Positions 1 to 8,308 of a stretch of DNA of 64,000 bases are shown here, piece by piece. Every line of letters begins with the position of its first letter. The stretch's first letter is position 1. Origin of the DNA: Archaeoglobus sp. JdFR-37 (lineage in GTDB: Archaea; Halobacteriota; Archaeoglobi; Archaeoglobales; Archaeoglobaceae); assembly GCA_002010215.1 (NCBI GenBank), contig MTMY01000003.1:94142-158141 (forward strand), written 5' to 3'. The position numbers were made by a program, and so were the translations under genes. A model generated the notes under the pieces. That model saw only the letters and a program-made list of their open reading frames with translations. It searched no databases and was not told the origin of the DNA.

Positions 1-1087
1 CAGCCTTTCTGAAGAAAGCTCCGCAGGTGTTTCCACCTATACCGTAAACCTTTGCATCAATATTTCGAGATATCTTTAATGCCCTTTTTAGGAGCTGAAC
101 AACCTCACTTTTCTCAGGAGTGGGTGGAGAAGATTCCCTCTGAACGATGTCCACATCTATTCTGTAGCCATCTGCAAGCTCATATTCTCTCTTAAATTCC
201 GTGATAAATTTCAGAATGTCTTCGATATCGTAATCGGGAATTATTCTGCAATCCATGTAGCTAACATCCAGCCCGGGAATGGTGTTGATGTTATCCACAT
301 TTTTTTCCCTTTTTGTGGGTTCAAAGGTTGAATTGGGAGGAGTGAAGAGTTCATTCTCTTTATCAAATTTTGCATGCAGAGCTTTATCCAGATCACGTAG
401 AAATTTTATCGCCCTCCTGAATGCATTGTATGATGTATCAGGTCTGCTGGCATGCCCCTGCTTCCCGTAAACCATGAATTTCAGCCAGAGGATGCTCTTC
501 TCGGCTATTTCAATCATGCTACCATCTGGTGAGCCAGCATCTGGCACGACAACTAAGTCATCCTGATTAAAAACACCCTCTTTCAGGAGGTGCTGTATTC
601 CGTATTTGCTTCCTGTCTCCTCATCTGAGACGAAGGCAAGAGCAAGACTATATTTCGGCTTCAACCCCAGATCAAGAATAGCTTTTGCCGCAATAAGGGA
701 TGAAACTATACCCTGACCATTATCCTCGCTGCCCCTTCCGTAGATCTTATCGCCAGCAACTGTAGCTTTGAAAGGCTCTGTGTGCCAGAGAGTTCTGTCC
801 CCCTCCGGCACAACATCTAAATGGCTGACGATCCACAGTGTCCTGTCGTTTTCACCTTTTATTCTTGCAACCACATTTGGTCTGATGTTCTCTTTAGCCC
901 TTTCATCCTCAACATCATACCTTTCAACCTTAAAGCCATCGAGGTGCTGCATCAGCAGTTCTGCCTTATCGAACTCACCCATACCACCATTATCTGGAGA
1001 TATAGCCACTGTTTCTATCATCTGAGAAAGGAGAGAAAGGGCATAATCCCTATATTCCTCAATTTTGTCAAGGAGTTCTACCATCAT
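1..1087 (-). CDS. M20-family metallohydrolase (ArgE/DapE type), C-terminus cut by window edge
   Basis: This is a cytosolic zinc-dependent amidohydrolase of the ArgE/DapE/ACY1 group. About 361 residues are visible, and the C-terminus runs off the window start. The reverse strand reads SHLDVVPEG (metal-binding His and Asp), then GRGSEDNGQG (bridging Asp), VSDEETGSKYG (catalytic Glu pair) and GGNTCGAFF near the edge. Two adjacent ATGs (1087, 1084) serve as start and overlap the stop of the upstream HTH gene. The substrate cannot be told from sequence: acetylornithine, succinyl-diaminopimelate or a dipeptide are all possible. It is the last visible gene of an overlapping minus-strand operon. Confidence 0.85.
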   Translation of the reverse strand, partial: MMVELLDKIEEYRDYALSLLSQMIETVAISPDNGGMGEFDKAELLMQHLDGFKVERYDVEDERAKENIRPNVVARIKGENDRTLWIVSHLDVVPEGDRTLWHTEPFKATVAGDKIYGRGSEDNGQGIVSSLIAAKAILDLGLKPKYSLALAFVSDEETGSKYGIQHLLKEGVFNQDDLVVVPDAGSPDGSMIEIAEKSILWLKFMVYGKQGHASRPDTSYNAFRRAIKFLRDLDKALHAKFDKENELFTPPNSTFEPTKREKNVDNINTIPGLDVSYMDCRIIPDYDIEDILKFITEFKREYELADGYRIDVDIVQRESSPPTPEKSEVVQLLKRALKISRNIDAKVYGIGGNTCGAFFRKA

Positions 1088-1554
1088 CCCATCAGTTCCT
1101 CCACTTTCTTGATGAGTTTGTTCACTTCCTCAATGATTTCTTCATCCTCTGTCTCACTTGCTATCTTCTCCAGCTCGAGTTTGACTGGTATAAGTTTTCT
1201 CAACTTCTCGTCACCCTCAACTCCATTAACCTCATCAATCACACTCTTAAGTGTGAACAGCTTCTTTCTGGAAACAAAGTCCTTTCTCAACTCGTTTCTC
1301 AACTGCCTCAGAAGCTCTGCAATCTTCCTGCCGTCTTCGGTGAAGCGAACCACCCTGATCCTACCCTTGAACTCGCTTTCAATCAAAGCATTTGCCTCGA
1401 ACTCACTCAGCACTTTGGATATGTAGCTGTACGGGGAGCCTATTTCCTTGGATATTCCCAGGGGGTACGGCTCTTCGCCATTTTCTTCCGCTTCCAGAAT
1501 TTTAACCAATATCTCCACCGTTTTCTCATGCAGAAACATCTTTTCCAGATTCAA
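1084..1554 (-). CDS. winged-helix DNA-binding protein
   Basis: This 156-residue protein has a predicted winged helix in its first ~80 residues (helix-turn-helix around PYPLGISKEIGSPYSYISKV, wing near RIRVVRFTEDG) and a charged helical C-terminal half that may dimerise. I chose the TTG at 1554 because a strong GGAGGTG lies 7 bases upstream, inside the end of the mscS-like gene. An ATG five codons later (1539) has no comparable site. It overlaps the channel gene by 29 bases and the M20 gene by 4, so all three are probably co-translated. Its DNA target and ligand are unknown. Confidence 0.7.
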   Translation of the reverse strand: MNLEKMFLHEKTVEILVKILEAEENGEEPYPLGISKEIGSPYSYISKVLSEFEANALIESEFKGRIRVVRFTEDGRKIAELLRQLRNELRKDFVSRKKLFTLKSVIDEVNGVEGDEKLRKLIPVKLELEKIASETEDEEIIEEVNKLIKKVEELMG

Positions 1555-2383
1555 TCTTCACACCTCCTTCAGCGAAATGAACTACACGCTGGGGGAAGGG
1601 GATAGTGATTCCCGCCTTCTCCAGCTCCACCTTTATCTTCCAGAGCAGGTCCATCTTCACGTCATACCACACCGTTGATGGTGCCCAGACTTTAACGACT
1701 ATATTAACACTACTGTCTCCAAGGCTGTCTACGAATATTGCAGGGGGTGGGTTACGAAGGGCGAAAGGATGTGCTTCAACAACCCTTCTGATGACCTCAA
1801 CGGCCTTTCCGGCATCGTCGGAGTAGCTTATGCCTATCGTGTACTCGAACCTTCTGGCGACATTGGCAACAAAATTAGTTATGCTGGATGAGAAAACTTT
1901 TTCGTTGGGTATTCTCACATATACCCCATCATAGGTTCTGACGATTGTTGAGAGGACATGTATGTCCTCAACAAAACCCGAAACACCTTCCACATTTATC
2001 TGGTCTCCAATCTTCACGGGCCTCTCAAAAATCAGAAAGAGCCCTGAGATGAGGTTTGCCACGACACTCTGGCTGGCAAAACCGATCACCAGCCCCACAA
2101 TGCCTCCAGCCACAAGCAATCCAGTGAGGTTAACACCTATTTGAGGGAGAGCGCTGATGACTCCTATCGTTATCACGATATAATATACTAGCTTTTCGAT
2201 GACGTTGAGCAAGTCTCCAGCAATTCTATCTTTCAAGGTCCTCCTCAGGTTCGTCCTGAGAATTCTGGCGATGATTACGGCTGCAGATATCACAAATGTG
2301 AAAATAAGAACATCGTAGAGAGACGTGTCACCATAAATTTTGAATGCCAGCACGTCAGCTATATCTGTTACGGGATCGATCAT
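1526..2383 (-). CDS. MscS-family small-conductance mechanosensitive channel
   Basis: This is a membrane channel that opens under tension to release solutes during osmotic downshift. The N-terminus has several membrane segments (around residues 20-40, 60-80 and 85-110), the last being the Gly/Ala-rich pore helix (LVAGGIVGLVIGFASQSV). The MscS beta domain follows (GFVEDIHVLSTIVRTYDG, then RIPNEKVFSSSITN), then a C-terminal alpha-beta domain. I use the ATG at 2383, which overlaps the stop of the DUF432 gene as ATGA. The 5' neighbour DUF432 commonly accompanies MscS genes in archaea, from memory of the family. Confidence 0.9.
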   Translation of the reverse strand: MIDPVTDIADVLAFKIYGDTSLYDVLIFTFVISAAVIIARILRTNLRRTLKDRIAGDLLNVIEKLVYYIVITIGVISALPQIGVNLTGLLVAGGIVGLVIGFASQSVVANLISGLFLIFERPVKIGDQINVEGVSGFVEDIHVLSTIVRTYDGVYVRIPNEKVFSSSITNFVANVARRFEYTIGISYSDDAGKAVEVIRRVVEAHPFALRNPPPAIFVDSLGDSSVNIVVKVWAPSTVWYDVKMDLLWKIKVELEKAGITIPFPQRVVHFAEGGVKIESGKDVSA

Positions 2384-3081
2384 AACCCCCACTCCATCAC
2401 AAACGCCTTTCTCATCACAGGAAGTTTTCTAAGGCTGAAGAGCTCAACTGCTTTCTTCATACCATCCATAATTGGCCTCTCAATAAATGACGTTTCCGCC
2501 ACCTTGGTGTTGATGACCTTTACAGCCGCATGCATGGATGCAAAGTCTCCATAGTATATCTTCATGTGATATGCGTCGAAAACCAGGTTTTTCACTTCTA
2601 CCCAGTCGTCACAGATGTTTTTGACGTTCACTTTCATTATGCCCTCCAAATAAGGATCAATTTCTGGAATTTGTCTATGAACATAGCTCCCCCACCATCT
2701 GCATATGACTCCATCTTTTGGCGTGCCGTAGAGGGTGTATTTCGGGCTAGTGAGTGTGAAGGAATCTAAAAGCTCCACATTCTTTCTTCCGGCAACATAG
2801 ACGCCGAATTCTACTGGGAAAGTTATGTAAAAAGTCAACTCATCGTTGGGTGCAATAAAAACCGGTTCCTGCAACTCAATGAGGAGGTAATGAGTAACTT
2901 CTTTAGGAAGCCTTACAGGTTCTGAAGGGTTGACAAGAAGGCGCGAGGCAAAGGAAATGACCTTTCTGACTTCTTGAGTTTCAGACCGCCTGTGATAAAC
3001 GTAAAAACCATCTTCTTTGTATGTCTCAATTTTAATACCATCTATATTTAACGTAACACCGAATTCATAGGAGCCAAACAT
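2380..3081 (-). CDS. DUF432-like archaeal protein
   Basis: This 233-residue soluble protein is predicted to be mostly beta and has no signal peptide. It resembles the archaeal DUF432 family (start FGSYEFGV, central PVFIAPNDELTFYITFPVEFGVY, end RKAFVMEWGL). Function is unknown. It is the first gene of the DUF432-mscS-HTH-M20 operon and its stop overlaps the channel start, suggesting a role linked to the channel. A TATA-like TTTATATA on the reverse strand near 3100-3108 puts the transcript start at or next to the ATG, so the mRNA is probably leaderless. The family assignment is from recall of conserved patterns. Confidence 0.7.
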   Translation of the reverse strand: MFGSYEFGVTLNIDGIKIETYKEDGFYVYHRRSETQEVRKVISFASRLLVNPSEPVRLPKEVTHYLLIELQEPVFIAPNDELTFYITFPVEFGVYVAGRKNVELLDSFTLTSPKYTLYGTPKDGVICRWWGSYVHRQIPEIDPYLEGIMKVNVKNICDDWVEVKNLVFDAYHMKIYYGDFASMHAAVKVINTKVAETSFIERPIMDGMKKAVELFSLRKLPVMRKAFVMEWGL

Positions 3082-3210
3082 TGAGATATTCTACCCCCGG
3101 CAATATATAAAGTTTACACGGTAATATTTAAAATGCTGGTATTACCTTGGTGGTGGAGTTAGTCATCATGAGTTCTTGGATTCTTGAGGTACACTCATGT
3201 TGAAAAGATG

Positions 3211-4389
3211 CTAAAAGGGGAGAAGCGGGATTAGAGGGAGCATAAACCTAGATAACCTGAGCTTGAGTGGAATCTGGCTTCTCAAGATCTTCCACATGTC
3301 TTTGTTACTGGCCAAACTGAGAACCCTGTTTATCCTTTCATCTCTCTCTCCAATAACGTCCCATACTCTTTTTATGAAGTAGCTCCGCTCCATGGCCGGA
3401 AGCAGTCTTTTTCTCCACTCTTCCTCGAACCTCTCAAGGGGCTTTCCATTCAGGCAGTATTGAGATGCGATTTCTCCCGCCACCTTTCCAGCGATCATAG
3501 ATGTGGGGATGCCAGCACCAACATGGCTTATCACCATGCTTGCCGCATCTCCAACCAGCATCACGTTATCGTAAACCGTCTTTTTGAGGGGTAGGTCAAC
3601 AGGCACAACTGCTCCGATTTTTGAGACAATTTCGGCGTTCTTCAGCATGGGGGAGCTGTGGGGGTATTCTTTCACGAATTTATCCAGGGCTTTGTGGATG
3701 TTATCTCCCAGCCTTGCAAACTCCTTTCTGAAGCCAACACCGACGTTGGCCACTCCATTGCCTTTGGGTATTATCCATGCATAGCCGCCTGCTGCTATCT
3801 CCTTCCCAACGTACATGTAAATCGTATTTTCATCACATTCAACGCCCTCCATGACATATTGCTTCGCCGGAACCACATCGTATTTCCATACTCCAAGATC
3901 CTTGGCAATTCTGGAGTTAGCCCCATCAGCAGCAATAACAACCCTACTTTTGATTTCTTCTCCACTATCCAACTTCAGGTTGCCGTTGTTAAGGGAAACA
4001 ATCCTCCGCTTAAGTATGAGCTTCTTTCCCGATTCCTCAGCAACCGTCTGTATCATCTCGTCTCTCTTAACAACATGCATCTCGAATTCAACATCGAATG
4101 ATTTCCCGTTTGGGAGGACAAAGCAGAAGTATTTGGTTCTGTTACTTTCAAAACGCTTTGGAATGTCAAAAATGGAGTAATCATCCAGCTCATCCACTTC
4201 GGGGAGTAAAAGCTTCATCTCGCTCTTTGTCGGGACAATCTCACCGCATTCCACAGGATGTCCTGGTTTCTCTCTCTTATCGATTCCAACAACTTCAAGC
4301 TCATCGAAAATAGAGGATAGGGCGAAGCTTCCTGCAACTCCAATTCCCGCCACCACTATGTCCAGTGTATCCATCGCTTGTATATCCAT
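3211..4389 (-). CDS. geranylgeranyl reductase family FAD-dependent oxidoreductase
   Basis: This flavoprotein probably saturates the geranylgeranyl chains of archaeal ether lipids or a related isoprenoid at the membrane surface. The N-terminal dinucleotide fold is VVAGIGVAGS and an acidic strand end binds the ribose (VVGIDKREKPG). A second FAD motif is VMLVGDAASMVISHVGAG near residue 285. In-frame ATGs lie at 4407, 4389 and 4374. I chose 4389 because a TATA-like AAATTTAAAAA near 4412-4422 places transcription start close to it. It is monocistronic and divergent from a small hypothetical gene. The GGGP synthase and UbiA lipid genes are far away, near 41-42.6 kb. Confidence 0.82.
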   Translation of the reverse strand: MDIQAMDTLDIVVAGIGVAGSFALSSIFDELEVVGIDKREKPGHPVECGEIVPTKSEMKLLLPEVDELDDYSIFDIPKRFESNRTKYFCFVLPNGKSFDVEFEMHVVKRDEMIQTVAEESGKKLILKRRIVSLNNGNLKLDSGEEIKSRVVIAADGANSRIAKDLGVWKYDVVPAKQYVMEGVECDENTIYMYVGKEIAAGGYAWIIPKGNGVANVGVGFRKEFARLGDNIHKALDKFVKEYPHSSPMLKNAEIVSKIGAVVPVDLPLKKTVYDNVMLVGDAASMVISHVGAGIPTSMIAGKVAGEIASQYCLNGKPLERFEEEWRKRLLPAMERSYFIKRVWDVIGERDERINRVLSLASNKDMWKILRSQIPLKLRLSRFMLPLIPLLPF

Positions 4390-4448
4390 CGCTTCGCCTC
4401 TCACCATACATTTTTTAAATTTTTAGCAAAGTAAGGTTGGGGGCCGAA

Positions 4449-4745
4449 ATGCACGAAGCATGCAGAAAAATCATAGAGTCCTTTGAGGGCCTTAAGAAAA
4501 TTCTTGAGGGGAGAGCAGTCTTCAACGACGAAACCATCATTATTCCTGATCCACCCTTTGAAATAAGGATCTTGAAAAAGGAGGAACTGGTGGAGTTTCT
4601 GTGTGATGGTGAAGAAGTTGCCCTACTAACGAAGAAAGGTCTCCAGGTGAAGGATGAAGCCATCAAAGATGAAGTTGAGATGTGGATAGTTGCTCTGAGC
4701 AACCTAAGCTTCAGAAGATATAGATTCACCAAATTGAGGGATTAA
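4449..4745 (+). CDS. small conserved-looking protein of unknown function
   Basis: This is a 98-residue acidic soluble protein predicted as alpha-beta, with no motif I recognise. The ATG at 4449 is preceded by GGTTGGGGG at 4434-4442, a plausible ribosome-binding site, so I prefer it to the in-frame TTG at 4437. It is divergent from the geranylgeranyl reductase gene and the two share about 60 bases of upstream DNA. A similarly long open frame on the reverse strand has a low-complexity Ser-rich translation and is probably a shadow. Confidence 0.55.
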   Translation: MHEACRKIIESFEGLKKILEGRAVFNDETIIIPDPPFEIRILKKEELVEFLCDGEEVALLTKKGLQVKDEAIKDEVEMWIVALSNLSFRRYRFTKLRD

Positions 4746-4897
4746 ATTTTAAGAATTAAGATGTTTTGCTTTATCTGGACTCAAATTCTAATTCGGGCAG
4801 GATGGGGGGTTTATAAGGCTATTAAACCTGATGTTGAATTCTAATTAACTTTTAGCCCACCAGGCCAGTACTTCAAATTAAGATTAAACAATAACAC
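4746..4897. other. intergenic region without visible gene
   Basis: This AT-rich 152-base gap lies between convergent genes. It contains two copies of AATTCTAATT (near 4784 and 4837) and a GGGGGGTTTATAAGGC stretch. I see no tRNA cloverleaf and no C/D-box pair. Confidence 0.4.
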
Positions 4898-5188
4898 TCA
4901 AACAAACCCTATGCCACCAGCAACCGGTGGAAAGACAGCTATGACATCTCCATCCTTTATTTCAGTCTCAAAACCCCTGAGATGGTGAACATCTCTGCCG
5001 TTCACGAAGACCTTGTAAAAATCTTTGATCCTGTCATCCTCCATGATCCTCTCCCTCAAAGTCGGATATGCTGAAAAAAGAGCCTCAAATGCATCTTTCA
5101 AAGTTGAGCCTTTGAATTCCACATCAACCTCCTTTCCTGCTTCCTGAAGTGTGGCAAAAAATTTGAATTTAACTTTTTTAACCTTCAT
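4898..5188 (-). CDS. MoaD/ThiS-family ubiquitin-like protein linked to AOR
   Basis: This 96-residue beta-grasp protein starts only 10 bases after the aldehyde ferredoxin oxidoreductase gene on the same strand. MoaD proteins carry a C-terminal thiocarboxylate that donates sulfur to the pterin dithiolene, the ligand of tungsten in AOR enzymes. The end reads VFPPVAGGIGFV, so four residues follow the usual terminal Gly-Gly and would have to be removed before activation. The second MoaD in this window (27102-27371) ends exactly at Gly-Gly. It may be a dedicated cofactor-synthesis protein for this AOR or an AOR-associated subunit. Confidence 0.85.
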   Translation of the reverse strand: MKVKKVKFKFFATLQEAGKEVDVEFKGSTLKDAFEALFSAYPTLRERIMEDDRIKDFYKVFVNGRDVHHLRGFETEIKDGDVIAVFPPVAGGIGFV

Positions 5189-5198
5189 TTAAAAAATA

Positions 5199-6992
5199 TT
5201 AGGGAATCTCTAGCTCTTTAAGCTTTTCTTCTGTGGGCCTTCCATTAACCCAACCTCTAATCCTGTAGTACTCCTCCAGCATCTGTTTCAGCTCAACTAC
5301 ATGTCCCTTCGCAGCCCCTTCAGGCATGGGCTCCTCCAGCAGCCTCTTTGGCAGTGTATCATCCTTTCCGTCAAAGCCCTCTCTGTTTATGTAGAGCCTC
5401 TCTAAGTTGTATATTCTCTCTCCGGCCTTCATTATGTCGTCAGCAGTCCAGTCCCAGCCTGTAATTGGGTTGGTTACACTAACGAACTCTTCTGCTCCAA
5501 TAGCGAAAGTGGAGAACTTGCACACCACCATGGAGTCCACAACGCAGAACAGGTCCTGGAAAATCCTCACCCACTCAGCTTTACCTTCAGGCGTAAGTGG
5601 ATCAAGCTTTTCAGGAATTCCCAGCACCTCAGGAGCAATCATGTAGGCTCTGAGATGGCACCCTCCTCTGTTGGAAGTAGCATATCCAAGGCCGTGCCCC
5701 TTGTAGGCTCTCGGATCGTAGGCTGGAAGCTCAAGTCCTTTGACATCCATGCTGAGCTCGGGCATGCCGTATTTTGCCGCAAGCCTCTTTGCACCCATGG
5801 CAATCTCATCCCCGAACCCATCTCTGTATGCAGTCCTCCAGGCCAGCTCCACCACAGTCTGTGGGTTGCCCCACTCAAGGGTCATTCCGCCAAGCTTCTC
5901 CTCAGGAATCTTTCCTTTCTCGTACAGCTCCATAGCGCACGCAACGGTGGAGCCGAAGCTTATCGGATCCATGCCCAGATCATCACAGATGTTATGGGCC
6001 TTTACAACGGCATTGAGGTCGTTGATGCCGCACATGGCTCCAAGACTCCAGGCAGTCTCGTATTCTGGTCCCTCCCCGTCCACCTGATATGGAGGTGTCT
6101 TTACCCTGCTGACCCTTCCGCATGCAACGATACATCCCCAGCATGCCTTCTTTTTAACCAGGACAGTCTCTGCAATCCTCTCACCGCTTATGTCTGCGGC
6201 CTTCTCAAACACCCCTGTCTTGAAGTTTCTAGTTGGAAAGCCGCCGGTCTCGTTTATTATGTTTACAAGCACCGCTGTTCCATATTTTGGCAGCGACTCA
6301 CCAGTAACTGGATTCTCTCTAACAATTTTCCTGATGTTTTCAACGGCCTCCTTCAGCTTGGCTTCATCCTGAATCTCCGGCTTTCTATTACCCTTAACTG
6401 CTATAGCCTTCAGGTTCTTAGAACCCATAACTGCTCCAACACCCGTTCTTCCAGCTGCCCTGTGCTTGTCGTTTATTATAGCAGCCTGCATAACCCTGTT
6501 CTCTCCGGCCGGCCCGATACTGGCGATGTTGACATCTTTACCAACTTCTTCCCTTATCATGTCCTCCGTCGTCCATGTTCCCTTACCCCACATCCTGCTT
6601 GCATCCTTCAGCTCAGCATGTCCGTCTTCGATGTAAAGATAGACGGGCTCATCTGCTCTTCCCTGGAAAATTATTCCTTCATAACCGGCAAACCTCAGCT
6701 TGGGCCCGAACTGGCCGCCGCAGTTGCTGTCTCCAATTCCGCCGGTCAGCGGAGACTTGGTAATCACGTGAAATCGTCCGCTAAGGGGTACTGGTGTACC
6801 GGTTGCATAACCTGTCATGAAGATAAGCCGGTTCTCTGGATCGAAGGCATCGATTCCGGCCTTTGTTTCGTCATACAGAATTTTTACTCCAAGCCCTCTC
6901 CCGCCGAGAAACTTCTGGATTGTTTTCTCACCAATTTTCTCTTCAGTGATTTTGTCTTTACCCAAATCCACTCTCAAAACAGTGTACTCCAT
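5199..6992 (-). CDS. aldehyde:ferredoxin oxidoreductase, tungsten type
   Basis: This 597-residue cytosolic enzyme belongs to the family that oxidises aldehydes to carboxylates with ferredoxin and a tungsten bis-pterin cofactor. N-terminal family blocks are FLGGRGLGVKIL and PLSGRFHVITKSPLTGG. The Fe-S cluster cysteines are in KKACWGCIVACGR (about residues 285-298), with the fourth probably in the C-terminal part (DSMVVCKFS). Length matches AOR/FOR/GOR homologues. It forms an operon with the downstream moaD-like gene and is divergent from a radical SAM maturase. A TATA-like TATTTAAAAC on the reverse strand (7014-7023) suggests a leaderless transcript. The aldehyde substrate cannot be deduced. 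Confidence 0.93.
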   Translation of the reverse strand: MEYTVLRVDLGKDKITEEKIGEKTIQKFLGGRGLGVKILYDETKAGIDAFDPENRLIFMTGYATGTPVPLSGRFHVITKSPLTGGIGDSNCGGQFGPKLRFAGYEGIIFQGRADEPVYLYIEDGHAELKDASRMWGKGTWTTEDMIREEVGKDVNIASIGPAGENRVMQAAIINDKHRAAGRTGVGAVMGSKNLKAIAVKGNRKPEIQDEAKLKEAVENIRKIVRENPVTGESLPKYGTAVLVNIINETGGFPTRNFKTGVFEKAADISGERIAETVLVKKKACWGCIVACGRVSRVKTPPYQVDGEGPEYETAWSLGAMCGINDLNAVVKAHNICDDLGMDPISFGSTVACAMELYEKGKIPEEKLGGMTLEWGNPQTVVELAWRTAYRDGFGDEIAMGAKRLAAKYGMPELSMDVKGLELPAYDPRAYKGHGLGYATSNRGGCHLRAYMIAPEVLGIPEKLDPLTPEGKAEWVRIFQDLFCVVDSMVVCKFSTFAIGAEEFVSVTNPITGWDWTADDIMKAGERIYNLERLYINREGFDGKDDTLPKRLLEEPMPEGAAKGHVVELKQMLEEYYRIRGWVNGRPTEEKLKELEIP

Positions 6993-7120
6993 ATTTAAAA
7001 ATTAATTCAGGATATTTAAAACATTCGTTATGAATAATCATGCATAATGGGCTAAACTGTTAGGGGAAATACTAATGTTACCCTTGGTATATTTACATAA
7101 ATAAGTTAGGATGGATAAAA
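6993..7120. promoter_or_regulatory. divergent promoter region, AOR versus radical SAM maturase
   Basis: This 128-base AT-rich spacer separates two divergent genes of one pathway. On the minus side, the reverse complement of TATTTAAAAC (7014-7023) lies about 25 bases before the AOR ATG. On the plus side, TATATTTA at 7088-7095 lies about 25 bases before the maturase region, with AGGATGG just upstream of its ATG. Shared control of enzyme and maturase is likely but not shown. Confidence 0.5.
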
Positions 7121-8233
7121 ATGATAGATAAGATGAGCAGGATGGATGTTACCAGAGAGTACCTGGCGACAAGAATAAACGGAGGGTATGTGCTCCTGGA
7201 GAAGAAATTGGATCTTAGGAGACTTTATGTGGAGATTACAAATCGTTGTAACCTATCATGCAGAATGTGTTTCAGGAGCAGCTGGGAGGAAAAAGATGGA
7301 GACATGAGCCTTGAGCTATTTAGAGAACTGATGAGTCAGGCTGGGAAATTCCCCATGATGGAGGAAGTGTTTTTTGGAGGGATTGGGGAGCCCACGATTC
7401 ATCCAGAATTTATTGACCTGGTGGAGGAGGCGTCGAAGAGATACAGAGTGTCCTTTTCAACCAACGGAATCCTCATGGATAAAATTGCTGAGGAAATTGT
7501 AAGGCTTGGGGTTGACAGGGTTTACTTCTCTCTGGACTGCATGCCCCCAGCCTTCAGCGAAATTGGGCATGCTGATTCACAGCAAATAATTGACGCCATA
7601 ACTCTGCTGGATGGAGTTAAGGAAGAAATGAAATCCAAAAAGCCCACAATAGGTGTGGAGTTTGTGGTTACAAGGGAGAACGTCTCACACCTCCCACATC
7701 TGCCTGAACTCAGGAAGATAGGGGTGGCAGAAGTGATAATCTCTAACATCATACCAACATCTAAAGAAACTGATAATACAGCCATATATGGAGAGGGTGA
7801 AAACGGTTACGTGGATGAATTCATAAGAAAGTGTTTTAAAGGCCCAAAATACGTCCTCCCTGAATTCAGAATTAGAACTGAAAGGAGATGCGAGTTTGTA
7901 AAGAGGAGGAGTGCTGTTGTCAGATGGGATGGGAGCGTTGCCCCCTGTTACAGGCTGCTTCACTCCTACAAAGAATACATCCTGGGAAGAGAAGTGAAGG
8001 TTGAATCTCACTCATTTGGTAACATAGAGGAGGAAAATCTTGAGAAAATCTGGCTTAAAGATGAATACGTGCTTTTTAGATATGTTGTAGAAAACTCCCT
8101 GTATGCATCCTGTATTGACTGTAAGCTTGCAGATGGATGTTACTTTTCCGCTACAACCCACTCTGACTGCTTCGGAAATTCGCCCAGTTGTGGTGATTGT
8201 TTGTGGTCCAGGAAAATTGCCATATGTCCCTGA
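7121..8233 (+). CDS. radical SAM maturase for tungsten oxidoreductase (W_rSAM type)
   Basis: This is a 370-residue radical SAM/SPASM protein. The SAM cluster is EITNRCNLSCRMC (CxxxCxxC, near residues 43-51), followed by FFGGIGEPTIHPE, the SAM-binding glycine region. The C-terminus has many cysteines (CIDCKLADGC, CFGNSPSCGDC) for auxiliary Fe-S clusters. Known relatives sit beside tungsten-containing AOR genes and are thought to mature the cofactor or enzyme. The divergent AOR gene here fits that. RBS-like AGGATGG lies 6-7 bases before the ATG. It could instead modify a peptide, but no precursor peptide gene is visible nearby. Confidence 0.85.
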   Translation: MIDKMSRMDVTREYLATRINGGYVLLEKKLDLRRLYVEITNRCNLSCRMCFRSSWEEKDGDMSLELFRELMSQAGKFPMMEEVFFGGIGEPTIHPEFIDLVEEASKRYRVSFSTNGILMDKIAEEIVRLGVDRVYFSLDCMPPAFSEIGHADSQQIIDAITLLDGVKEEMKSKKPTIGVEFVVTRENVSHLPHLPELRKIGVAEVIISNIIPTSKETDNTAIYGEGENGYVDEFIRKCFKGPKYVLPEFRIRTERRCEFVKRRSAVVRWDGSVAPCYRLLHSYKEYILGREVKVESHSFGNIEEENLEKIWLKDEYVLFRYVVENSLYASCIDCKLADGCYFSATTHSDCFGNSPSCGDCLWSRKIAICP

Positions 8234-8308
8234 ATTGCCGGTGACAGAGATTAATTTTTACCCGACTTCCCCAATGAATTTAAATACTCAATAGAAGGTT
8301 GGCAGTTC

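Noticed and set aside
821..1426. 201-codon plus-strand frame across the M20 and HTH genes
   Set aside because: Low-complexity Ser/Leu-rich translation, antisense to two genes with good motifs and overlap logic.
4415..4732. 105-codon minus-strand frame opposite the small gene at 4449
   Set aside because: Ser/Phe/Leu low-complexity translation and no start signal, while the plus strand has a ribosome-binding site.
5655..6998. 447-codon open frame on the plus strand opposite the AOR gene
   Set aside because: It is exactly antisense to a clear AOR gene and its translation has no recognisable domain. It is a shadow of biased codon use.
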